Source: Micrasema longulum (taxonomy: Eukaryota; Arthropoda; Insecta; Trichoptera; Brachycentridae). Taken from it: 64,000 nucleotides of DNA. Made by a program: the position numbers and the translations under genes. Below are positions 43,201-53,237 of the stretch, in pieces. A model generated the notes under the pieces. That model was not told where the DNA came from and did no database searches. It saw nothing but the letters and a program-made list of their open reading frames with translations. Location of the stretch: NCBI GenBank assembly GCA_022494885.1, contig JAGVSM010003485.1, positions 62,001 through 126,000 of the forward strand, read 5' to 3'. Within the stretch, counting starts at the first letter, position 1; each line of letters opens with the position of its first letter.

Positions 43201-45186
43201 AAGAGAAAATAATAACAATATTAAAGTGCACAAAAAAACAAAATATTAGGTAGGTGCAGTTAGATTAAATTATAATTACTATTTTTAATTAGGGTTCTAG
43301 CATTTTCTTTAAATTAGTTTAAAGTGAGGAAATATATATTTATTTCAGCCAAAAACGTGTTATAATTATTTAAAATTCTGGGCAAAGATGCATTCTTATT
43401 ATTATTGTTACCAACGAAATAATGAAATACCAACATGAAATAATTGTTGCAGCCGAGTTGTACGTTGAGGAATACGAATTTAATTTTTTCAAGCAGTTGA
43501 GGGCAATCTAAGTTATTTTTACATATTGTGCAAATATGTAATAATAACTTAGTATTTTGTAAATATATAATAATAACAATAAACAGCATAATTAATTTGA
43601 TTTAGTATCAACATTAGTTAACCGGTTACTTCGACTTATACCCCCGATTCTTTGCTGTTTTGATTTTACGTAACTCTGACGGAGAGAAATGTCAGATCTT
43701 CAGCAGTATCCTCATCTTGTCATCATCTCCATGATCCATTCTGTAACCAGCTTATTTCAAAATGTACCTAACCCTTGTTTAATCTGTTCATTAGGTAGAA
43801 GTCGTGGCGGTCAAGAAGCCTCACCTTATCTACACCTTGTGGAACCACGTGAAGTCTAAAACTATCTCCCCTCTGCAGAATTTGTTCAGCAAAAAAGTTG
43901 TACCAGTTGTTCCTGTGACTCCTGTTCCCGTTGTACCAAACTTCAAGTAAGTTGTACTTAAAATAAATCATCATCATATTGTCCACACTCGATGGTGCAT
44001 ATCGCACTGCAATGCTGCACTTTGTACGAAACCACGTATAAAGGTTTCGATTGAAGGTTTAAACATTTTTTTTTTAGTAATTAAACCAGGACAGTAATAA
44101 TTTAATAATAAAATACACGTTTTTGAATGTTTTTTTTACTTACGCACCCACACACATGCACCTTCACCCATTCATTCACACACTCACATTTACTTACACA
44201 CACACATGAATACAAACGTCGCACATATGCAATTATGTAAACTCTCTCCTTATATATTACGTATTATAATTTTTTGATACCATTTTTCACATTTTTTTGT
44301 ATTTAAAAAGGGAAAAAGAAAGACAGATTATTTACAATTTGCTTTTTATTTACTTTATATACCACCTACTGTTTTTCTTATTTTTTTTTAATTCATATTT
44401 TTATACATAACTATAAATGTTACATTACATCTATATTTTTCTCTTTTCTACTACGCAAAGTTTTTACTTTTGACTTTACATTGGAGTATGCTTTTTAAGT
44501 TTCTACATGCCTTAAACAAACGTGTTCTTGTTTATTTTTAAAATTATTATTATATTTGTACTCACCTGTATTATTTTTGTAAATGCCCCCTGGGCGTATT
44601 GTAAAATTTAAATTGGCTCTAGTATTGTTAGAATAATTATTTTTGTAGTTAAAATAATGTAAAATCTATCTATTTTGTGTAATTCTATTATTTAAAATAT
44701 ACTCGTATGTGCATGTGAAATTTTATCGACGAATATCTTCAAATTTTATGTTTTCTACTATGTATCTTTGCTTCTAAATAAATAGTTTTATTTCTTTTTT
44801 GAACAAGAAATATTTAGCAAACAATTCGCTTACAATTTCAAATGTCAAAACTCAAATAATTAGAAGAATTGGTAAAATTCAAATAGATAAATTAATGTAA
44901 AGAAGTACTAATTATTTTGTTTCTACCCAGAGTGTGGCCATCCCTTGGTTTCTCCCACTACAAGAAGGTCAACTACTACCCAATTAAGGATCACGTTGTA
45001 GAGCCCGTTCCCTTCGAATACGAAGAGCAAAAGATTGACAATTCTTCCGACCAACAAATCGACAGCATTGTAAACCTACAAGAGAATCACCTTGTCCAAC
45101 AAGAAAACCACAACGTCCAGCAAGAGATCGACGGCGTCAAGTTGGAGACTTTGCCATACCCCTCTTCAGGATACGTTTCTGCTTAG
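40202..45186 (+). CDS. Four-exon secreted Val/Pro/Gln-rich protein
   Basis: Reconstructed exons are 40202-40234, 41217-41390, 43795-43946 and 44931-45186, with donors GTAAGT, GTATCC, GTAAGT and acceptors TTATAG, ATTAG, CCCAG. Phases 0/0/2 keep one frame of 204 aa. The signal peptide MKNFRNCSLLVFALAVVSHS is cut by intron 1 after residue 11. Residues 42-69 are built of V-E-P-V, E-H-V-Q-R and V-Q-H-V-Q phrases. KKPHLIYTLWNHVKSK follows. Residues 104-117 are VVPVVPVTPVPVVP. The last exon has HYKKVNYYPIKDHVVEPVPF and a Gln/Asn-rich stretch. Low-complexity Val/Pro repeats and a signal-splitting intron recall cuticle or other extracellular-matrix proteins, but no R&R chitin-binding motif is seen. 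Function is unknown. AATAAA occurs near 45523. Introns carry LINE, SINE and inverted-repeat insertions. Confidence 0.78.
40279..40655 (+). mobile_element. LINE C-terminal fragment in intron 1
   Basis: The frame ISLLYKSINILSVRALLWSK continues with QVYNTRFTSKDGLALPKFNN, the same family pattern as 32460-32830. The stop at 40642-40644 and an A/T tail follow. Confidence 0.8.
40688..40955 (-). mobile_element. SINE1 copy in intron 1, nearly complete
   Basis: The inverted body 'GGTGCATAGGGCACTGCATT' leads to the inverted head 'CGCTGACCATTACGTCACGA'. It lies antisense to the host gene. Confidence 0.8.
41588..42050. mobile_element. Family B nested inverted-repeat element in intron 2
   Basis: Outer arms: 41592-41625 ('GTGATTAAACGTCAAA') and 42013-42047 (its reverse complement, with 'ATCAGTGTGGCCATAT'). 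Inner arms of about 80 bases: 41749-41825 ('GTATCCAAAATAAAACACGT') mirrored at 41861-41942. A half copy is at 4290-4430. Confidence 0.7.
42050..42810. other. Intron 2 sequence, nothing recognised
   Basis: AT-rich intronic DNA of the four-exon gene without clear repeat copies. Confidence 0.3.
42815..42890 (+). mobile_element. SINE2-like tRNA head in intron 2
   Basis: 'GAGAGTTCCGGGTTCGATTC' is the B-box region of a SINE2 head. The body is replaced by AT-rich sequence, and 42890-43790 shows nothing else recognisable. Confidence 0.55.
43965..44020 (-). mobile_element. SINE1 3' scrap in intron 3
   Basis: 'CATCATCATATTGTCCACAC' then 'GATGGTGCATATCGCACTGC' is an inverted SINE1 end. The rest of intron 3 (44020-44930) is AT-rich with a CA-rich patch at 44145-44215. 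Confidence 0.5.
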
Positions 45187-45189
45187 TTC

Positions 45190-45880
45190 CGTTGTTATTC
45201 AAATTATCATCTGTGACCTTAAGATCTGAAAATACGTATTTGTCTTTTACAACTAAGATAAACTTCGTCGTTTTAATAATTACTTGTGTTATTCAAATGA
45301 CAGTATGTTTTTAAAACACATTTATTTCTTAAACATTGATATAATTATAAGTAACACTGATACGAGATTTACATATAATTATTACAGCAGTAATAATTTC
45401 AATATAAAAAGCACCTGATAAGTGTTGGATTTCTGTTCCCTTCATTGCAATTTGAATATAATTATTTTAAAACAAAAAAAATATTTGTTTGTATTTGCAT
45501 TAAAGGCTCAGAAAAGATATGTGAATAAAACTGTTTAGCGAGAATATAATATTAAATATAAATTTGATATGCTCATTGTGGTAATAACAAAAAATTATGT
45601 TAAAAAGTCGTTTGCGAAAATATTATTTAAGTATGAGAAACGTACGTAATGCTGAAAAAGTTGCAATTTCAAATGCGAAATGATTACTAGCATTTGAAGA
45701 TGGATAAATGATGATTTAATCCAAAATAATGATTGTATATATACATAAATTGTGTTGATAAGATGGAATATTTATTAGTCTAAGATTGTTTGTATTATTT
45801 AATAAATAAAATATTTATTCTACAATAATTACGTCTGTATTTTTAAAAAATTTTAATTGAAATTAGTAAATATGAGTATT
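45190..45880. other. 3' region of the four-exon gene
   Basis: Candidate poly(A) signals AATAAA occur near 45523 and 45801. No other gene was recognised. Confidence 0.4.
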
Positions 45881-45884
45881 TAAC

Positions 45885-46165
45885 TACTTACCAACTTTTG
45901 ATGTCCATCGGTTTAAAGACGTACACGTCTCTCCGTCAGGACACTCACTACACCAATATGAAAATACTAAAATACACTATCGCCCTTACCGTCACCGTAG
46001 TATACATAGTATTTACGCAAAAATGCATAAATTGCAGTCGGAGTAACCTTTTACCCTTGGATGCAAATGCAAACACCACCATGTCAGAACATGCGCTAAA
46101 ATTAGGTTAATGATATTTAGCGATATATCGTAGGATTTGTGGGGGAGGGTTTTGGAAGGTAAAAC
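45885..46165 (+). repeat. Repeat G copy 1, with a signal-peptide-like ORF
   Basis: It shares 'ACTTACC(A/G)ACTTTT', 'GAGACGTAC'-like and 'CATCTCTTCGTCACGACA'-like phrases with 56500-56720. In this copy an ATG at 45958 opens 50 codons beginning MKILKYTIALTVTVVYIVFT, which looks like a secretory signal. Because a decayed second copy exists, I treat it as a repeat rather than a gene. Confidence 0.45.
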
Positions 46166-46332
46166 ATTAAAATAAGTTTGAAAAATAAAATAATCAAATA
46201 TCTTTTCAATAAAGCCCACTTTTTTATTTCAAAATTAACCAATCGTGTAACGTTCAACCATTTAGCCTCTCCCCTTCGAAATAAGATGATTAGTCCCTTA
46301 CACTTCAGGTTCCAGTCCAGGAATAACAAAAT

Positions 46333-47790
46333 ATTTCTGTTAACATATTACAACAGAGATGAAGAACATTTTAGAGAGCGAAAATAAAAAGTCTTAGCAT
46401 CCACAGGGCTTATGAAATGTCCTTGGCTGGTTTGAGTGGCCACTTTACACGCAGTGTAACATTCACCATTCTGCCTATATTTGAACATCTATATTCCTTC
46501 GATTCTTCCATCTGTTGACGTTTGTGAAGATAAAGAGCTGTAATCTTTATTGTTGCGGGCGACATTCATATGATTGAATGATTAACCTACATTCAAAAAC
46601 TGAAAAAAAAAGTTAGGCATCAACTGAAAATATTTTTTAATTTTTATACATCTTCTTGGACCAGGTGGATTTATCAACAATGTTTTGAGTTTGTCCAAAT
46701 TTTTGTAGATAAGGACTGGATGCAACCCCCTAGGGAGCTGTTAATATTAAGATATTACAACAGAGATAAATAACATTTTAGAGAAGGTAATATAGAAGTC
46801 TAGGCATCTACAGGGCTTATGAACTTTTTAGAGAAGGGAGGGAGAAAGTGGGTAAAGTGGCTACTTAATTTTCATTTTCAGGAGTTTCACCTGAAAATAA
46901 CCATCGAGTCAAAAACACTCGTCCTGGTTTCTGGTTCTTTTTCACACACAGAATTGTATTGTTCTTCCGCCCGGACACGGCCAATCCTATGATTCATTCA
47001 CTCACAATTTCTTTGTCTCTCTTGAGATATATCTACAACTATTAACAAATTACAATGGGCGTAAAGAAGATATTAGATAAGAAATATATAGAATATGGTG
47101 TTGAAATACAATATTTTGTCTACAAACATTTAGACAAACTCAAAATATTGTCATGTCAATACCTATTTAAATTACAATATATGAGTTTCTCCAAATGTTT
47201 GTAGACAAAAGACTGGATTTCACCCCCTCGGGAGTCATTTAGATTAACAAATTACAACAGGGATGGAGAATACCCTAAAGAAGGTAATATGGAAGCCTAG
47301 GCATTTACGGGGCTTATGACTTGTCAATGTCTGGTTTAAGTGGCCACTTTACATACTGTGTAACATTCACCATTTTGCCTATGTTTAATCATTCATATTT
47401 CTTCTATTATTCCATTTGTTGATTTTAGTGAAGTTAATGAGCTGAATCCTTTATTGTTGTGAAGAGATTTATCTGACTGAATTAATTCACATACTAGGCA
47501 ACGCCTGAAAACAATTTTCAACTTTTTAAACTTCTTGGACCAGTTGGTTTTATTACAATAGTTGAGTTTGTCCGAATGTTTGTAGACAAAATACTGGATT
47601 TCACGCCCTCGGAAGTAAGATTAACAAATTACAACAGGGATGGAGAATACCTTAAAGAAGGGAATATAGAAGTCTTGTCATTTGCCGGGCTTATGATTTG
47701 TCAATGGCTGGTTTAAATGTCCACTTTACACACTGTGTAAAATTCACAATTTTTCCTATGTTTGAACATCAAAATTTCCTCAATTATTAT
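46333..47790 (+). repeat. Family A tandem array
   Basis: The start phrase 'GTTTGTCCAAATTTTTGTAG' or close variants occur near 46688, 47184 and 47566. Each is followed by 'ACAACAGRGATGGAGAA', a 'TGTCATTGGCTGG' variant and the rest of the unit. Spacings are about 496 and 382 bases. Units differ by many substitutions and no coding frame is maintained. Confidence 0.7.
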
Positions 47791-48479
47791 ATCAGTACCT
47801 ACTTAAATAACAAAATCAGTAGATATTTAAATAACAAAGAATACTTGTTGTTCACTCTTGTAAATAAAAATAACGTATGTATATAAAAAATTAACAATGT
47901 TTACTTAATATTTTTTGGATAAAATTAGGGGTCAAACGTTATCAAAAACTATGTACCTAGGCTATATATGTATAGTATACTTTTGTCATTTTATTATATT
48001 TTTTCACGAGTTCCACGTGAAAAATGTTGATACTACAATGTCGATAATTATTTTTATAATTTACGACAGTAAGTAATAAAGTTTGTTGTTTTGTTTATCA
48101 AAATTAGATTGACAACAAATGTTTAATTGCGCACATCGAATTAAAAAATTGGAAAGTTAAGTACTTTTTACCCGAAATTTAATAAAAAAAAAGAAAGCAA
48201 TGTAGATTTAAGCTCGGCAATACTTAAGGAAAAAAATCTTCAAATTAATGAAGGTACATAACATTATTATAATGAGGAATTTCAGTGCTACGGGTGTAAA
48301 AAAAGTTTTATTAGATGCAGTAAAAATTTATGGCATTTAATTGTATAGCGAGGTTTCTATAAAATGTGTGAAAAAAATAATTAAAATGATCTTACCAATT
48401 ACCACAGATTTTCGGTTTTTGGGGCAGACATGTTTTTCGACGTTAAGCGGGTACTTCCACTTTTAAATTAATCAACAAT

Positions 48480-48890
48480 ACTTTTGAGTTTGCCCAAATT
48501 TTGTAGACGCGGACTGGATTCAACTTCCGGGGGAGCTGTTAATATTGACTTTGGTTTGGGTGGCCACTTTACACACTTTTTTCCTCCCTTCTCTCTACTC
48601 CCTTCTCTAAAAAGTTCTTCATCTCTGTTGTAATATCTTGATATTAACAGCTCACTATGAGGTCATATCCAGTCCTTGTCTACATAAATTTGGACAAACT
48701 CAAAACATTGTTGATCACCTGATCCAAGAAGATGTATAAAAATTGAAAAATATTTTTAGTTGTTGCCTAGTATGTAGGTGAAATCATTCAATCTGATGAA
48801 TCTCACCCGCATAATTAAAGGTTTCAGCTCTTTGACTTCACAAACATCATTAGATGAAAGAATTGAAGGAATATGGATGGTGAATGTTAC
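48480..48890. repeat. Family A, fold-back pair
   Basis: 48480-48570 runs forward ('GTAGACGCGGACTGGATTCA'). 48590-48890 runs in reverse ('CATCTCTGTTGTAATATC', 'AAATTTGGACAAACTCAAAA'). Confidence 0.65.
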
Positions 48891-48892
48891 AC

Positions 48893-48980
48893 CATCATGT
48901 ACCACGTGAAAACACGGGACCGGGACACAACGTATGGTTATATAATCACGTGTTTACACGGCTCCGGGATACAAAGTGTT
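48893..48980. repeat. Single arm of the 23030-23258 MITE
   Basis: 'ACCACGTGAAAACACGGGAC' through 'CGGCTCCGGGATACAAAGTG' equals one inverted end of that element. The opposite arm is missing. Confidence 0.8.
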
Positions 48981-48989
48981 AACTATTGC

Positions 48990-49960
48990 AGGCGACCTGC
49001 TTTTGAAGATTTTAGCGACGGTCGAACTCCGAAAGTAGTAATTTAAAGGAAAAAAAATAGTTTCGATTAAAATTAAACATAGACACTATCAATCCAATAT
49101 CAAGGTATTTTAACAACAGCAATTAGTAATGACTTTTACACCAATAAAAAAAGCGCATTAATATAACAATATAAAGTTAATTTTTTTTGTTTAATTACGC
49201 CCCAATGTGTCACGATTTGGTTAAATTTTGAACTTTGTTTATGATCGTTAAAATTCAAATAGAACATCGTCACAATTGTCAAAGCCAAACATGTCGCGTT
49301 TTTGTGTAGACATATTTCTTAACAATTTTTTTTTTAAAGTTATGTTTTACCTAAATATTTCTCAAAAACATCCATATTGGTTTTGAAAAAACAATTATTT
49401 TTTCATCATCCCATCTCACATATTTTTATCGGTATTCGTGGAATGTGATATTCGTGGAGTGTATACTTATTAGATAACATTACGAGTATATACACAAAAA
49501 CAACTAATGAATAAAAAACAATAAAGTAATCGTTTAATAAAATTTTTAATCTTTACCCTCTGACCTTCAAAATAATATTTAATAACCAACAGGGGTTTCA
49601 ACCGTTGTTGTACTTTGTCTGGATGGTAGAAGACTTAATGACTGAATTTTTAAAGCATAAGATTAATTTATTAGGTTTTAAAAAAAGGAAAATAGTATTT
49701 AAAATACGGAAATATTCTAATAATAAAAAAAGACACTACTTATTTTTTATCAATAACATGTAGGTAACACCAAGAAAATTTATGAAAACAGAATCATCCA
49801 TGTAAATTATTTAAATTTATATCAAATTATTGGAAAAAATAATCAATTGTAATAGAATTTAAGTTAGTAAGTGAAAATTCTTGATGGAAGTTCATTGTAA
49901 TTTATTATATAAATAAAAGACGAGTGATACTTTAATCCACAAATTTGAAATATCCAGTGA
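48990..49960. other. AT-rich stretch, nothing recognised
   Basis: No gene or repeat copy recognised. Confidence 0.35.
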
Positions 49961-50157
49961 CCAAATATGCAGAATGATGATGCCTGTGCACACTTAAACC
50001 AGCCAATGACAGTTCATTATTTATTTATTTTTTGCTTCAAACAAAAAAAAACCAATAAGGCATAGCCAGTATATTTATTTTTTTAAATTCACTAAAGGCT
50101 ACTGGAAAAATACATATGTATATATTTATATATATTTTAATTTGCAAATATGAAAAG

Positions 50158-50392
50158 TAATCGGCCACGTGGTTTAGAGGTCAGCGCATTCGCCTACCAT
50201 GCAAGAGGTCTCAGGTTCGATACCCGATATGGTTGACATGAAATATTTATTTTAAAAATTTGTTTTTACTCAAGAATATTTCACAGTCCCTGAACTGGCA
50301 CCTGAAGCGTAAGACTGATCATCTTACTCTCATGCAACAAAATGATAAAGATACGCTGCAATTGGTTTACCAATGCAGCGCCCTATGCACGT
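50158..50392 (+). mobile_element. SINE1 copy, nearly complete
   Basis: 'CACGTGGTTTAGAGGTCAGC' A-box and 'TCTCAGGTTCGATACCCGAT' B-box with the standard body, ending 'GCGCCCTATGCACG'. A minus-strand family A scrap at 49965-50015 precedes it. Confidence 0.8.
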
Positions 50393-50439
50393 AAAAACGT
50401 TTTTTTTTATTAAAATAAAAAATATTAAGTATTATATAT

Positions 50440-50530
50440 TATGTTATTCCTTCTTATTCTTAGAGGTGGGGGTCAGTGGTGTGCAAGCTTCTGACGTCAA
50501 TGCGACCTGTGAAAATATTTTATTTATTTA
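50440..50530 (-). mobile_element. Scrap of the 19046-19550 LINE
   Basis: 'GGTGGGGGTCAGTGGTGTGC' then 'TGACGTCAATGCGACCTGTG' matches 19050-19110. Confidence 0.7.
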
Positions 50531-50619
50531 TTTTTTATTGATTAATATAATGACATAATTGATAAATGTTTTTTTTCTACGCAATCTACTTTTATAATTG
50601 GTTGATGTTCTAGCTGTTA

Positions 50620-51430
50620 CTTTTCAAAAAAGAGACTAACTCTTGTGCTTGGAGAGTGACTTACACTGTTTTATTTTATTTTATTTTTCTTTCTGTTGAC
50701 GCCCATGGGGCTTTTACATTATACATACTATATAATAAGAAAAAGTTACACATTAAACATAATTATAATTTTTTCAAATATAAAATTTTAAACAATAATT
50801 TTTAAAATTTAAAAATAAAGTTACATAGTTAACATAATACACTATTAAGACATAATACATACATTATATTATGTTTATAATATAAGGCATAGTAGGATTC
50901 AAATAAAACAAAATTATTATTTTTTTTACACCGGTAAACTAAACTTTAAAGTGAAGTTATCCAAAATGTTGAAAACTGAAAGGGTTTTATAAACTAAAAA
51001 TATAAAACATAACACGGGCTAACTTTTAAGCATACATAAATACGATCGAAGATTTATTGACTGTTGTATTTATTTAGTCATTTGAAGTCATATAATTTCG
51101 AATACACAAGATAAAATAGTAAAAAAAAAAACAGAAAATGTTAATACAGTAATACTAATGAAAATAGAAAGCTGTTTTTACTCGGATTAAAAAAAATCTA
51201 TTGTTACAGGTATTGCCATATATTTATTTCTATACTTCTTTTATAAAAGATGTTTTAATCTGCTTTTTTTGATCTATGCCCGCTTACAGGGTAAATTGGA
51301 AATGATAAATAAGGAAATATTGTGTAACATATTTTTATTCTGTTCCAAAACTTGTTTTATGAATTCTTCTTTTTTATACCTTCCGCTGTATGTAATTACA
51401 CAAAATTCTTTAAATGCTTGATTTGATTTG
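50620..51430. other. AT-rich retroelement tail and unassigned DNA
   Basis: 50620-50720 has retroelement-tail phrases ('AAAGAGACTAACTCTTGTGC', 'ACGCCCATGGGGCTTTTACA', the latter also near 58355). The rest shows nothing. Confidence 0.3.
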
Positions 51431-51439
51431 TAATTTTTA

Positions 51440-51907
51440 TTTCATTTTAAAGCAATGATTTTGTTAACGCCCTTGAACCTGTAGCAATTGCACAGAAATC
51501 TTTAATCCGAGTCATTAAGAAAAAAAACATTTCGTTATCCAAGTGACTTGCTCTTCAAAGAATTCAGAGTACTGAATATTATTCAACAGTATATATTGAG
51601 AACGGTAGTGGTTATACACATGAAGAGAGACATTTACCCAAGCGTCAACCACAACCATAATACAAGATACTCTAATAGGGATCTGATACCAAGTGAAGGG
51701 GTGAACACTGTTCTGGCATCGAGACAACACTATAACGTAGGCAAAAAAGTCCATAACCTTTTGCCAGAATCGTGGAAAGACGGGAGTGTTGTCAAGTTGC
51801 GAAAGGTGTTGACCTCGCTCTTTCATGACATTGGTCGTAGGGAGTCAGAAAAGTTGATGCATGCCACGGATTGGAGAACCTTACTGGATGTCAAAAATAA
51901 AATATAA
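51440..51907 (+). mobile_element. LINE C-terminal fragment
   Basis: FVNALEPVAIAQKSLIRVIK is followed after a frameshift by LLFKEFRVLNIIQQYILRTV. Then come HNHNTRYSNRDLIPSEG and YNVGKKVHNLLPESWKDG. This is a recognisable LINE protein end, and the last 119 codons remain open. Confidence 0.8.
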
Positions 51908-52119
51908 AAAATAAGGAATAATTTTTTAAAAAAATATTTATAGATGACAACCATGAAGTTTCGCATAAATAAATTGTCTATGTTTTAATGAATGTATGTA
52001 TGTGTATGCGCATGGGTGTATGTACGTGTGTGTGTATGTACATATATAGTTGGATAATTTATATAGCGCCATTTTTATGAAAATCACCTCAATGGCGCTG
52101 TACAATTAATAAATATCCC

Positions 52120-52510
52120 AGTACGTCTTGCAGCTACAGAGCGCATGGACGGTTGGGATTCTAGTTCCTCGTTTTCAATTATTATCAATAAAAAATTATA
52201 ACAGATAGGAGCTAGATTACAGGACGTCTTGCAGCTACAGAGCGCATAGACAGTTAGCAATTTATCCCCCATTTACACATTTTGAAAATTGACAAATAAA
52301 TTTAGTGTATTAATGATACTAAAAAAAAAAAAAAATAATATGAATAATAAAAAGGAGTAAGATTACAACACGTCTTGCAGCTACTAAGCGCACAGACGAT
52401 TGGAATTCTAGACCCCATTTATAAAATTTAGGTATTTTTAAGTTGGTATATGAAAGCTAGATAACCAATCATCGTGCAACTACAAAGCGCATGGACGAGT
52501 GGAATTCTAG
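52120..52510. repeat. Four diverged direct repeats
   Basis: A phrase of the form 'GTCTTGCAGCTACAGAGCGC' then 'ATGGACGGTTGGGATTCTAG' recurs at about 52122, 52221, 52369 and 52465, with AT-rich spacers. It follows the tail 'GGATAATTTATATAGCGCCA' at 52051. Confidence 0.7.
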
Positions 52511-52779
52511 CAAAGTTAGAATGATATCAATAAATTTATAAAAAATAGAGCATAGTAGTAAGTTTGTCAAGTGTTCATGCCAAGAACTAAGCAATAAAAA
52601 ACTAAATAAATAAAGCACTGTATCAACTTCATGGTTAACAAAGGGAGATAGATGTCCGAAGAGAATCTTTTGTAGACAGTGGGTAGATATCGTCACCATG
52701 TGGTCCACTAGGCTGCTGGAGAATTTCTGGAAACGCACGTGTGTAGACTGGGGGATTATGCCTATTGTTCCAACGACTT

Positions 52780-52860
52780 GGTGTCCATGTACATGTGTAT
52801 ATATGTGTATATTTATATATATGTGTGTATATATGTGTATGTCTGTATGTATATGAATCA
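52780..52860. repeat. GTATAT-type microsatellite
   Basis: Mixed TG/TA simple repeats. A similar one is at 52000-52050. Downstream, 52940-53045 looks like a LINE 3' end finishing in AAATA units. Confidence 0.7.
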
Positions 52861-53172
52861 AAATGTGAATTCGAATAAGTTTATATTTTGTTTGTCTGTG
52901 CTCTATATTAATTTGTTAACTATTATAATATATTCAAATGTAATTGCCTAGCTAGGAACGGGGTATGTACCCTTTTTAGCTGGGCAAAGTGAACATGGAA
53001 TTGTATTTTGATAAAGAGTGTGAAATATAAATAAATAAATAAATAAACTTGAGTTATTCGTGGCACCCTTGTCATTTTCATACTATGTTTAATACAAATA
53101 CCTACACGCGTCCTGATTAAAAATGATGAGAGCATGGTTGAAAGATGAAGTGTGTAGTTTTGCAAGTAATCG

Positions 53173-53180
53173 TATATAAA
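53173..53180 (+). promoter_or_regulatory. TATA box of the three-exon Gly/His-rich gene
   Basis: TATATAAA stands 65 bases before the ATG. ACAGTC (53203-53208) and TTCAGTT (53209-53215) are initiator-like sites at a fitting distance, leaving a leader of about 25-35 bases. Confidence 0.7.
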
Positions 53181-53237
53181 GGCAAACCATTTCCTTATCA
53201 ACACAGTCTTCAGTTACAGTGCCAAAGACAGCCCAAA

